From contig NC_080583.1 in NCBI RefSeq assembly GCF_029962835.1, positions 50,819,658 through 50,883,657 on the forward strand: DNA of 64,000 nucleotides, read 5' to 3'. The DNA is from Magnolia sinica. Taxonomy: Eukaryota > Streptophyta > Magnoliopsida > Magnoliales > Magnoliaceae. Under the pieces are notes generated by a model that saw only the letters and a list, made by a program, of their open reading frames with translations, had not been told where the DNA came from and made no database searches. Position numbers and translations under genes: made by a program. Positions 34,801 through 46,393 of the stretch are shown piece by piece; the stretch's first letter is position 1; every line of letters begins with the position of its first letter.

Positions 34801-35470
34801 CAGCGGAGGTGTCAGGGATGACCCAATTTAGACCTTTCTTGACAGGTCGGAGTCGTCAATCAAAATGCGGACAAGATCCTCCATGGGAGACCCTCTTTCT
34901 TCAGAATGTTCACGAGGGTCTAGAGAAGCAATAGTCATCATCTGGTGTGAAGCCCTTAATGCCATCGTATATCACTGCTGAGCTTCGTGTTAGTCTCCCT
35001 TCACCGATCTGACACCTTGCTCAGTCAAGAATTTCATGGCTACATGATAGGTCGAGACCACAACTTGCAGGGCATTAAGACTTGGACGGTTGAGGATCAC
35101 ATTGTAGACAGATGGACAGTCCACTACCAGGAAGTCAATCATCGTAGTTACCAGGTTCTGTCCATCTCCGGCCATAAGTGGGAGTTGTATTGATCCTTCT
35201 AGTACAACTTTGCCACCTGAGAAACCGAGCAGAAGAGTTTTGACAGGTCGAAGTCAACCAACTCCCATCTTGTCAAACGCTTACTCGAAGAGGATGTCTG
35301 CCGACGATCCAGTATCCACAAGGATTTGGAGTACCTTGCGATTGGCTACGGTCAGTGTAACCACAAGCGCGTCGTCATGCAGATCGACTCCTCAAGCATC
35401 CTCTTCGGAGAAGGTAAGGCTACTGGTCTCTACTTTTTACTCTTTTGAAGGTCGGCTGGTGGTAAAGGTC
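34801..35470 (-). pseudogene. Tat aspartic protease
   Basis: Translation shows [14 protein letters not shown] at about 35290-35330, with an intact DTG catalytic triplet. After one stop comes LGFSGGKVVLEGSIQLPL, then in ORF 35175-34990 VDCPSVYNVILNRPSLNALQ and ALQVVVSTYHVAMKFLTEQG, the usual second half of the fold. The region 34801-34989 is a degenerate linker to RT. Confidence 0.82.
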
Positions 35471-35477
35471 TCGCATT

Positions 35478-36485
35478 TTAAGTTGGAATGAACAATGCTT
35501 CGTGCATGGGCTTTCCGAGCTTAATTCGAATCTCCTCCACCCCCAGGGCCCCCAAAGATGGTGCGAATTTCTCCTGCCAATTTGTTATTGACGGGCTGCG
35601 CATCTTTTGATGCGGCCCGATCTTCACGATGAATGATGTATTCCTCATGGTAACCGCTACAAATGAGTGCTTCGATTTCTTGCTTGAGGTCGAACAATCG
35701 AGTGTCAAATGAACGTGATCTCGATGGAAAAGACAGTATTTGTTTTTACTCCTTTTATTAGGATCAGATTTCAACTTGCTCAACTAGGTAAGGATACACT
35801 TATCCTGAATCTCCATTAAGACTTGCTTAGACGTTTTGTTAAGAGGAGTGTACATCTTGAACTTGCTGTCAGGCCATTCATTTAGGCGATGGTTGTCACG
35901 TGATTGGTCATCCTTCCTCTTTCTGTTTATAGTGGCCGAACTTGGTTTTACCCTCATCCACTGTTCTTTGGTCGGAAGACTTTTGTTCTAGATGGCGTCT
36001 CGTAGAACATGGGCTTCTTTAGCGTTGGCATATTTTTGCAACCTGTTCAGTAGATCAGTCATCATTGTCGATGGGTTGTCCAATGAAAAGAGGAATTGGC
36101 AATCCCTCAGTCCTCCCATTACCTTTTTCAAGGCGAGCTCTTCAGAATGCTTCCGTACTTGCATTGCTTCAAGATTGAAGTGTTCGATGTAATCCTTCAG
36201 TAGTTCACCATCCTTTTGGATGACATGAAGAAGATGGGAGGCTGGTTTGAGTCTTTTCTTTCCCTCGATGAAGTTTGTGACCAAGATCTGACCGAGCTGG
36301 GAGAACAAACTAATGGAGTTCGGCTTCAATTGTTTGAGCCATAGGTGGGCGGCTGCAGTTAAGGTCAGGGAGAAACCTCGATACATTACCATGTCGGGTG
36401 CATTGTGTAGCTCCATCCAGACTCTAAAAGATTCCAGATGTTCTAATGTGTTGGTAGCTCCAAAGAAGGGAGTGATCTGAGACAT
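35478..36485 (-). pseudogene. Tat gag core and zinc knuckle
   Basis: ORF 36485-35988 (165 aa) holds the Retrotrans_gag domain: FRVWMELHNAPDMVMYRGFS, AAAHLWLKQLKPNSISLFSQ, LGQILVTNFIEGKKRLK and DYIEHFNLEAMQV. ORF 35783-35478 has YCLFHRDHVHLTLDC, the unusual CxxxH...C knuckle of this clade, and LGVEEIRIKLGK-type residues leading to the protease. Stops near 35985 and between the ORFs break the frame. Gag would form the virus-like particle. Confidence 0.85.
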
Positions 36486-37112
36486 ACAAAATCTATCCGG
36501 GAATCGCGCTTACATAACTTCAGCGGTAAATGGGGGTTCAGTTTCCTCCATTATCGCTTCCATTGAAGTCAGCGCGTTCATACGGTGGGCTTGTTACATG
36601 TCCCCAATCTGACCTCGCAAGTCCTTGAACTCTGCTTCCCATGGCTCGCCGCTCTCATCAGTAGCTTCGATCAGAGCTTTACCACGCTTCTTTCGGTCCA
36701 GCTCATGGCGGAGGTCGAAAGCGGGCAAGACTGCAGTCCCGGAGACGTTAAATGGTGCTAGATTGGTTGAACCATGCTATCGGCTTCTCTCAAAGGCGAC
36801 GGCCGTGTTGGAAGGCTGAGGGCATTAGTGGCCCGCTTGCTAGTCCTCCTTGGTGACCCTTTGTACATTCTAAGGCTGTAGTTGTTCCAACAACTGCCTC
36901 ATGGAGTTCATGTTGTTATTCAGCATTTCAACCTGTTGTTCGAGAGAGTTCAATCGTCATCCTTTAATGCAGGACCTATGACCTTGTCTCCCGGAACCAG
37001 AATCAGTCTGATGTTGGGAGGTAGAGCCCCGATGACTATTAGGCTGCTCCGGGGGCGGCGTAAGATCAGGTGCAGCTGGGGAGACTCGGGTTTTCTTCAT
37101 CCCTCTCGCCAT
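36486..37112 (-). pseudogene. Tat gag N-terminal part
   Basis: The ATG at 37112-37110 opens MARGMKKTRVSPAAPDLTPP, a basic, Pro-rich start. A helical stretch LEQQVEMLNNNMNSMRQLLE follows (about 36890-36950), then HELDRKKRGKALIEATDESG. At least five in-frame stops are present. This is the usual Tat gag leader region, with low conservation. Confidence 0.7.
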
Positions 37113-37153
37113 TGTGGTCTCTCTGGTAAAGCAGGAAATGACTTTATCACCGG

Positions 37154-37173
37154 GTTCCCACAGAAGGCGTCAA
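37154..37173 (-). other. Primer-binding site region of the Tat element
   Basis: The minus strand reads TTTGACGCCTTCTGTGGGAA, close to the TTTGGCGCC...GTGGGAA form usual after Tat LTRs. It ends five bases from the LTR start TGATGCAATTTTT at 37179. Confidence 0.7.
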
Positions 37174-39184
37174 ACTATTGATGCAATTTTTCAGCAGACC
37201 CTCCTTAGACCCTTGTACACCTGCACACACGAGAATAAAAAGACAAAGGAGACCCTAGCTAATACAGGGGACCCTCCGATGCCTAAGTCAGTGACCTGGG
37301 TCTTTACAGGAGATGATCTTAGTCACCAGTCGTGTATAATAATGTGTGTATGCGAATGTACCTTTCACTATCTAGGGGCTTCCTTAGATAGTCGATAGGG
37401 AAGATCACACGAACGGGAAATCTTCTCTATTTAGAGGGGAGATCATGCCGTTGGAGATCTTCACTGTTGGAGATTTCTGATTTGTCAGGGATCTCCCTTA
37501 TGTCACGCCCCAAACTCATAAACTGGGCTCACAAAATTTTCGATCACCGAATCCGGCGCTAACAGCCTCCGTAGTACCCCATTCTCGACTCCTGGCACCC
37601 ATATACCAGGTTTCGATCATGGGATCCTACAAGGAGGATTTTTAACATTAATTTGATTCGTAATAAGCATAACCATAAGCATAACCTATGAATAATAACC
37701 AAGACATCGTCACAAAATCCACTATGATAAAAAACTTTAAGGTATAATGCTGATAAAGGGAAATACAATAATAGAATCGGAAACTCCAGAAGTCCACTAC
37801 ACGCTCCAATCTCAATGCTATTGCGGCATCCTAGCGTCACCTGAACGCAACAGTCGTGCATAGGCTTACGAAAAGCTTAGAGGGTTGTGGGAGTGTATGT
37901 GCAATATAAGCATGCTCAGAATGCAATATTAGAGTAATGCAGAATATGTTGATGAATCCATGAAAACTATCAACCGTACCAAGGCTACGTGATGCAAGGC
38001 ATGAATGCTATCGGTCATATCAAGGCCATGCAATGTAAGGTGTGAATGATGTTGGCCATACCAAGGCCATGTGATGTGAGATACAACTCAAGCATATCAG
38101 TCCTCATCCAGACCCACATATCAATGCAGCTCATCACTAGAGCATCAAATATCAATATAGTTTTCATGTTAGACAAATCACCGAGGTCTAGTATACTCTA
38201 TGCCAGCTTGCCGCCCCTATCCGAGCGTACAAATGGGTAAGTGGAAGAGACCTCACTATCCGCCTATCAATATTACATTCGGCTCATCGATAGTGGACCT
38301 ATTCCTCAAGCTAGTCAAACTCAACCTAAATATTGCCACATCACTTAGGCAGGTAAGGTCACACCCCTTTTCAATCGACCACGACATAGTGGGAAATGCA
38401 GCCTACTGGTATACGGCCCTCGTGTGCTCATGTATCCACCTGGTCTAAACATTGGAGTCATCTTTTGGTACCATCGGGTTTAGAGATTTTCACCCAAGGA
38501 CATCTATGGCGCCCCAATGCTAGTAACAGTATTTTCGGTATCCAATCCGGCTCTCCACGATATGCTTGTGGAGGCCACGGCCCTGATGTCACTAGGGCGT
38601 ACAGTAATCACAACACACAATGCAAGATGTATGAGTTATATAATCCAGTCATGCATCAATCCTACACATACCATGCACTCATGTGAGACAATCTCTGCCT
38701 ATCATAGAGTCCCATAACAACCTACCCAATGGCATATACAATGGTCAACCACATCTCATATCAAGCATACAGATGATGCGAATGGGCTTGTATCATGATG
38801 ATATGCTAAGCATACTCGTAATCTGTGTCGATAACCAACATCGATAATCGACATCGATAATCAACAACGACAATCGGCCTCGATAATCGGCCTACATACA
38901 AGGCGGGGTCCATAGATGAATAGCCGATCTAAAACATAATATGAAGATCGACCCTCGGCCGTGGATATATCAATTCCAGAAGCATACAGTCTACAATGGG
39001 GATGAACCATGCAACATCAATGGAGCCCAATAATTTGGGTTAACCCACTAAGAGAATGATGAGAATGGGCCTATCAAGGCCTAAAAGAAGGTCACAATGT
39101 AGACATTTAACCATCATTGCCCATTAATGTGGACATTTAACCAACATTGCTCTTAAGGAGTGGCCCACATAGAGCCAAACATAT

Positions 39185-39560
39185 AGTGGGCCCATGGCCT
39201 CACACAAAGGCCTAATATACATCTCCATGGGCCTAATATACATCGTCATAGGCCTCACTCATGGGCCTAATACACATCACGATGGGCCTCACTCATGGGC
39301 CACATATGCATCACATTGGGCCTCATCATATGGGCCTCATATACATCAAATGGGCTGCAATACATGGGCCTCATATTCATCAAATGGACCACAATACATG
39401 GGCCCCAAATACATCACAATGGGCCTCTCATACGGGTCCAATATGCATCACATCAAGGTGGACCTTAATGGATGGGCCACAAATACATTAAGGTGGACCC
39501 CATGGATGGGCCATAAATACATCAAGGTGGGCCTCATGGATGGGCCACAAATACGTCAAG
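39185..39560 (+). repeat. Tandem array of about 40-bp GGGCC...ACATCA units in A2
   Basis: Degenerate units with GGGCCTCATATACATCA, roughly ten copies. The related array in A4 (49330-49930) is longer. Confidence 0.75.
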
Positions 39561-39996
39561 GTGGGCCACATCACATGGACCGCACCATCTATACCATTCA
39601 TCTATTTAACAGATCATTTTAGAACATTACCCAAAAATGAATCACATCGGAAGATCATGTAGACCATACCATAAATAGCAGTGGAGATAATGATTTCCCC
39701 CTTTAAAATTTCCAGGGCCCACCATAACGTTTATTTTCCATTTAATCTGTCCATACGGTCATAAAGACCTCAATTAAGAGGAAAAGCAATATCATATTGA
39801 TCCACGACTTTTGTGCTCCCAAAAAGGGTTTCAATGGTAGGCGTTCAATCCTCCATTGTTATTTGTAGTGTGGTCCACCTGATAGATCTGCCTCATTTTT
39901 TAAAATTTTATTATATTTTTTTAGTCTCAGGGTTAAGACGAGCTCACCGTTTGGATGGACAGTTTGGATGTAACATATACATCAAGGTGGCCTCTC
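39553..39996 (+). repeat. MITE-like block embedded in solo LTR A2
   Basis: Shares ATCATTTTAGAACATTA, GGGCCCACCATAACGTTTAT, CAATGGTAGGCGTTCAATCC and GATCTGCCTCATTTTT with A1 and with the free MITE copies. It is missing at the matching place in A4. Confidence 0.65.
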
Positions 39997-41354
39997 ACCA
40001 CCCGTCCAGATGGACGGTGTGGATATACAATAGATACACCAAGGTGGGTCCCACCTACAGGTGTAACACATGTGGGGTGGGCCCACGTCCATGACAGATG
40101 GACAGCAGGATACATAGATACATCACGGTTGGTCCCACCGGGATTTGCTTAGTTAGATCCAGCAGCTTTGAGCTGCGTGGGACCCACCGTCTAGATGGAC
40201 GGTGGGATAAAACACAAAGTTCAAGGTGGGCCCCACCCCCCCCCCCCACACACACACACGTGCAGGGTGGGTCCCACATGCCATAAATCGATCTCTTCAA
40301 ATGGCTAGACGGTATGGATTTAACACATACCTCGTGTGAGTCCCACAGGACCGTCCAAGTATGGACTGCCTGGATTTACATCACATGTTAGGTGGGCCCC
40401 ACCCCTACACGTATTGTATGTGTGGGATGGGCCCCACACAAGCCAAGTGGATAGACGGTTTTATCACGTCACATGCCTGCGTTAATTCAGCAACTAAATA
40501 GGTGCTTAACGGTGTGGATTTCATGGATGGGGTGGGTCCACACGTGTGGGACCCACCATAATTTCAAGCTGATATTTGAATTTTTTCCCTTAATCTGGAC
40601 CTATAAGTCCCGTATCCTTGACTGTACCGTTCCATAGGCTTTCGCGGTCCTCACGGTCGAATTCTAGCGACCCGCGATCTATAACTGGCATTTGTGCACG
40701 ATCCTAAGTCGTATCCCGTATTCCAGAGTCGACTCGACCCGAGACTTATATCATTACGACCGCGCCGTCCCTGCGGTTCCAATATCGCGTATTACGTGCC
40801 GAGGTGATACCTAGGCCAGGAGATGTAGGCCTGCGTTCAGTTCAAGGAAAATACCGCGCATTTGCAAACCCAAGACAATCTTTCAAATCAATCACATCCC
40901 ATCTTATCAATCACCTCACATGTCAAGTACAACACTCATCCCCAAGCAACTCCAAAGTCAAAGCAACCTTACATATCAAGTACACCTATCACTCCATCAC
41001 CTTTCACCCATCACTCACACATCTCTCTCTCTCTTACAATTCTCTCTCTCTCATTTCTCAAACCTATCTCCCAAGCAACCCAACGTCCAAGCTCCTCCAA
41101 TCTCTATGAGAGAGCTTGGTGTGGCCCACCTTCCTACCACCCAATCCCACCATTCAAAGTCCATCTCAACCGTTAAAAATGTTCCCTTGGAGCTCTAGAG
41201 GCTATAGGCGGAAGAAGGAAGAGGAGATCTTGAGGTGGGTGCTTTTATTCGTTGATTTTGTGATTTGAGGGCCCACATATGTGGGACCCATCTTGATGTA
41301 TACATTGTAAAGAGGGGCCCATAGTGGCGGGGTCCCTCCACCATCCGATTTTTT

Positions 41355-41359
<5 letters not shown>

Positions 41360-41411
<52 letters not shown>
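41360..41411. repeat. (TC)n microsatellite in A3
   Basis: About 26 TC units, inverted equivalent of the GA tract in the other family A copies. Confidence 0.96.
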
Positions 41412-41413
<2 letters not shown>

Positions 41414-41699
41414 ATGTGTTGGTGTGTGGCCCACTTGATCCACGCTTCACAGCCATGAGGACCCACCACGATTTGTGTGTGTATCGACATGTGTATCCAC
41501 ACCGTCCATCCAATGAACAGTTTCAAATCTCAGTGAACAGCCATTCATCAGGTGGGACGTGCGGACCCCACCTTGATGTTTGTGTCTTACAAAGTCAGAC
41601 CGTCCATCAGTGGGCCTGATCTGATTGGGGCCTAGCTGCTGGGGCTGGGACGTCCAGCCTACAACGCTCCTGGATGAAGGAGAAACATAAATATCTTCT

Positions 41700-43200
41700 T
41701 GATCTAACACTATTGGTGGGTCCCACACATGTGGATCCACCTCATGCCCATGTTGCAGCTGGTCCGCCCATCTGCTGGACGGCCAGCACCTGCTGCCGAT
41801 GTCAAGGTCTCATGAGTCCCACTCATCGTACGTGTGCAACCTACAGGCCATCCGTCCAGCGTTTCTGGACGTTGGACTGTGGTGTATATATATATATATA
41901 ATTTAATAATATAATTTATATCATGTGGCCCCACGTGGGACCCACCATGATATATGTATTATCTTTGCCACGTGTGTGGCTTGCCACGATGTAAGTGTTA
42001 ATTCCACACCGTCCATCATCTGGACGGTGCTGTGGACACCATTATGATGTGTGCTTTGCTCCACACCGTCCAGTTGTGGACCCCACTCCACACACGTGTG
42101 GGCCACCTGGCATATATGTGCCATCTAGGCCGTCCGATGTGGCCCACCTTGAATGTATGTATTTCCCACACTGTCTAGATTGCTAGACGGTGGGCCACAC
42201 CATGACGTGTGTTTTATCAACACCGTCCATCTAGGCCTAGGAGGCCTGGAGAATGACGTAGATTCAAATCTTAGGTGGAGCACGCCACGTGGGACTCATC
42301 TGGTGTGGTGTACCCACACCGTCCAGCACATGGATGTGGGCCCCACCTGCTATATCCGGACCGTCCATCCAATTGTTGGTGGGCTAACAGCCAGTAGCTT
42401 GCTGCTTATGGATGTCAGCAAGTTCTGTCGTCCCACCATGAGGAATGGTTATATCGTGACCGTTTGTCCACATCCCATGGGCGTGGGCCCACTCCACGTG
42501 TGACACGTGTGGACGTGGGACCCACTGTGATGTATTTATTTTGTATCCACACCGTCCATCTGGACGATGTTTGTGAAGCCAACCTTGATGTATTTTTTTA
42601 TATGCTGCCCATCTGTGCACACGTGGGACCCACTCCACAAGTGTTGCACGTGTGGAGGTGGGGCCCACCTTAATGCCATCTTGGATGTATATATTCTGTG
42701 ATCATGCCGTCCATCCGGGTGGCCCACTGGACGTGGGACCATCATGATTTATGTGTTTTGTATACTTTGTGCGGCTAGCCATGAAGTACATGTTTATCCA
42801 GTTCGTCCAGCCATCGTGTGGCCCACCGGGGCTCGAGCTATGCACCAGCTAAACCGGCCCACTGCTAGGGCCCACCATGAAAATGTTTCATCCAGACCGT
42901 CAATCTGTTGGACGCCCGGTAGACCCTGACTGTTGGGTGGGCTGGACGACCAGTAAGGATCCATTTGATGAGTGTGTTTAGGCCTTCGCTGGCCGTCTCC
43001 TTGTGGGACCCATGAGTGTTGCGTAAGGCCCACTCTACGTATGTACTTTATTCAAGCCGCCCATCCGTTTGGTGCCCAAAACAGGCTAGGGGCACTGCTG
43101 GATTGACCGTCCAGCAGCAAGCCCTCTTGATGTATGTTTTATATATTCACATTGTCCATTCCTGATAGGGCCCGTTCTGATGATGTATGAGGCCCACCAT
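41700..43200 (-). repeat. Degenerate array of GGTGGGCCCCAC/ACCGTCCA units
   Basis: About 20-25 irregular units of about 50-75 bp. Each has a GTGGGACCCACC-like word, a GATGTATGTGTTTTAT-like spacer and a CACACCGTCCATC(TGGACGGT) palindrome. CACGTG is frequent (for example near 41934, 41970, 42095, 42276, 42496, 42508, 42622 and 42648). The unit resembles the terminal repeat of the MITE-like elements at 56448 and 63470. Confidence 0.75.
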
Positions 43201-43617
43201 GAAGCATGTGTTATGTACACAACATCCATCCATTTCTAGTTAGAATAAGGGTCGTGGGCTCCATTATGATGTGTAAGCCCCACATGATGCAGCCCATTGT
43301 AATGTATTTATGACCCATGTGATGGGGCCCACCTATTGTTATTTGAAGCCCATGGGTTGTGGCCCATTGTGATGTATTCAAGGCCCATGGGCGGGGCCCA
43401 TTGTGGTACAGTCGAGGCCCTTGTATAAAGCCCGATGCGATGTATGTGAAGCCCATGAGTGAGGCCCAATGTGATGTATGTATGGCTGTTACATTGTGTT
43501 TGAATTCCTTATATAAGCCACTCCTTGGGAGCAACGTTGGTTAGATGTCCACATTGATGGGCAATGATGGTTGAATGTCCACATTATGACCTTCCATAGG
43601 CCCATTCTTACTGATCC

Positions 43618-44345
43618 CGATTGTCGATTTCGATTGACATGATCAATTTGCCGATTCTGATTATCGATCGATCCCAATTGACGTGACCGATTTGCTGATT
43701 TTGATTATCGATTGATTCCGATTGTTGTGACCAATTGCCGATTCTGATTGACGTGATCGATTTGCCGATTATGATTATCGATCGATCCTGATTGTCATGG
43801 CCGATTGCTGATTTCGATTGACGTGACTGATTTGCTAATTCTGATTCTCAATCGATCCTGATTGTCGTGGCCGATTACTGATTTCGATTGACGTGACCAA
43901 TTTGTCGATTTTGATTATCGATCGATCCCGATCGTCGTGACCGATTGCCGATTCCGATTGACATGACCGATTTATCGATTCTGATTATCGATCGATCCCG
44001 ATTATCGTGGCAGATTGTCGATTCCGATTGGCTTGACCGATTTACCGATTCTGATTATCGATCGATTCCGATTGTCGTGACCAATTGTCGATTCCAGTTG
44101 ACGTGATCGATTTACCGATTCTGATTATCGATCGATCCCGATTGTCATGGCCGATTGCCGATTCTGATTGGCGTGACCAATTTGTCGATTCTGATTATCG
44201 ATCGATTTTGATTGTCGTGACCGATTACCGATTTCGATTGATGTGACCGATTGCCGATTCTGATTATCGATCGATCTCAATTATCGTGGCCAATTGTCGA
44301 TTCCGATTAACGTGACCGATTTACCAATTCTGATTACCGAGGCCA
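43618..44345. repeat. 70-bp minisatellite, about 10 copies, in A3
   Basis: TTATCGATCGATCC recurs at about 43661, 43705, 43775, 43845, 43914, 43984, 44054, 44124, 44194 and 44262, i.e. every 70 bp. Each unit holds GATTGCCGATT, GATTGACGTGACCGATTT, GATTCTGATTATCGATCGAT and GATTGTCGTGGCC. Only short, irregular ATAATCGG repeats are present at this place in A1, A2 and A4. Confidence 0.92.
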
Positions 44346-46352
44346 ATTATGTAGGCCGATTCCAATTGTCGAGGCCGAGTATCGAGGCCGATTTCGATTG
44401 TTGAGGCCGATTGTCGAGACCTATATGTGTATATGAGACCCGTATTTGAGACCCAACGTGATGTGTATTAAGCTCTTGAGTGAGGCCCATGGTGTTGTAT
44501 ATTTGGCCCATGTGTGAGGCCATGGGTCCACTATATGTTAGGCCCTATGTGGGCCATTCCTTAGGGGCAATGTTGGTTAAATGTCCACATTGTCAAGGCC
44601 GATTGTCGATGCCGGTTATTGATACCAATTATGAGTATGTGACAGTATAACATCATGATACATGCTCATTCGCATCATCTGTATGTTTGTTATGAGATGT
44701 GATTGACCATTACATATATCATTGGACAGATTGTTATGAGACTCCCTGATAGGCAGAGGTTATCTCACATGAGTGCACGGTATGCGCAGGATTGATGCAT
44801 GACTGGATTGTATGACTTATGCATCTTGCATTGTGTATTGTGATTAATATACGCCCTAGTGACATCAGGGTCGTAGCCTCCACAGGCATATCGTGAATGG
44901 CCAGATGGGACACCGGAAATCTGTTCTACATTGGGTGCTATAGATATCCCTGGGTGAAAGTCCCTAAACCCTCTTGGTTCCAGAAGTTGCTCTAATGTCT
45001 AGACCGAGTCGATGCATGAGCGCATGAGGGCCGTATACCGTTAGGTCGCGTCTCCCACTATGTCATGGTCGGTTGGAAGGAGGTACGGCCTTACCTGCCC
45101 GAGAGGAGGGGGCAATGCTAGGCTGAGTCTGACCAGCTCGAGAAATGGGTCCGCTATCGACGAGTCGGGCCTGATATTGGCAGACAAATAGTGAGATCTC
45201 TTCCACTCACCTTGTTGCGCGCGATGGGGCGGCAATCTGGTTTGAAGTGTAATAAACCCCAGTGATTTCCCAGAGAGGAACTGTACTGATATGTGGACTT
45301 ATTGAGTAGGAGATACATACTCATGAGTTCATTTCATTCACTATCCACTAAGGCTGATGGTACGTAACTAATTATTGTGTACCTTCGCATGGCCAGGATT
45401 TCAATTGGACGCGTGACTAACCTAAGATTATGAGTTTACCACATTGAGTCTGACCATCCAAATTTAGGTATGGGACTGGTTTGGATAGAAGTCCCTTGTG
45501 ATGAACCCCTTAACCTGCGACACTACGTACTATCATCCTGACTCCACACTCCAGCTTGGTCATTTCATTTGCATCGCATATTGCTTTGCATCCTCAGCAC
45601 ATAGTATTTGGCGTACTGTCTCCGCATTGCATAACTGATCTACATTGCTTCCTCTGTATATGATATTGGTTTATTATATTTTTCATCGCATAGCCTGGAT
45701 AAGGCTGATGGTATTTATGGGCCTATCAGCATGTTTTCGCATTATTCTGATATTGTATGATTTATGGGCTTGTTAGTATTTTCGCTTACTCTGATTACTC
45801 TGATATTGCTTACTTAGCACCTACCTTGTGCACACACTTTCACCACCCACTAAGCTTTCTATAAGCTTATGCATGATAGATGCGTGCAGGTGGCGTTAGG
45901 TTATAGCAATGCTAAGCTTGGAGCATGCAGCGGACCTCTGGAGCTTTGATTTTCGATATATGTATTTCCCTTTCAACATTGTATTCAAATGTTTATATTA
46001 GTGGATATGTGATGATGATGTTGCCTTTATGATTTGGGTATACTTTTGGTTATGCTCATGACGAGATAAATGTATATTAAAAAAATCTTCCTTGTAGGAT
46101 CTCAGGATCGGAATCTGGCGTATAGGCGCTGGAGCTGAGAATGGGATACTATGGAGGCTGTTGGCACCGGATTCGGTGATCAAAAATTTTGTGAGCTCGG
46201 TTTCCGAGTTTGAGGCGTGACAGGACCTGTCCAAACGGTCAGGTTAACGAGCCTGCCATTGGATAATCTAACAGGGTAGATCTAACATATGAACGGCATG
46301 GATATAATACATGCCTCATGGTGGGGTCCATCCGGGTGGGCCACACGGCCTC

Positions 46353-46357
<5 letters not shown>

Positions 46358-46391
<34 letters not shown>
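46358..46391. repeat. (GA)n microsatellite in A2
   Basis: About 17 GA units, followed by the conserved LTR tail. Confidence 0.95.

Positions 46392-46393
<2 letters not shown>

Larger units (their letters stand above)
31600..37178 (-). mobile_element. Tat-type Ty3/gypsy retrotransposon internal region (gag-pol)
   Basis: A complete order on the minus strand: PBS, gag with zinc knuckle, aspartic protease, RT, RNase H, integrase. All are broken by stops and frameshifts. The gag start ATG is at 37112-37110, 40 bp after the PBS. RT-RNase H-integrase order, with integrase last, makes it Ty3/gypsy. The gag and protease types, and the antisense additional ORF on the 3' side, place it in Tat. The 5' LTR starts at 37179; no 3' LTR is found near 23.8 kb, so the element is truncated or rearranged on its left. 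Confidence 0.85.
40602..46222 (-). mobile_element. Solo LTR A3 (family A, inverted, 5.6 kb)
   Basis: It is flanked by perfect GGACC duplications (40597-40601 and 46223-46227) and inserted into A2. On the minus strand it starts TGTCACGCCTCAAACTCGG and ends ...ACTTATA, so its last dinucleotide is TA and not CA. It lacks the MITE block of A1 and A2. It is 1.6 kb longer because of a larger GGTGGGCCCCAC/ACCGTCCA array (about 41700-43200) and a 70-bp minisatellite (43618-44345). The short ORFs in it come from these repeats. Confidence 0.92.

Noticed and set aside
35210..35491. 93-aa plus-strand ORF rich in Ser
   Set aside because: Antisense to the Tat protease DTGSSAD region.
39194..39622. 142-aa repetitive ORF (and the 124-aa ORF at 49532-49906)
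   Set aside because: Translation of the GGGCCTCATATACATCA tandem arrays; the frame stays open because of repeat composition only.
41700..43200. Centromeric satellite
   Set aside because: Units are irregular, confined within the duplication-bounded solo LTR A3, and occur as shorter arrays in the other family A LTRs.
43618..44345. CRISPR-like regular array
   Set aside because: Units are contiguous 70-bp tandem copies with no unique spacers, in a plant LTR.
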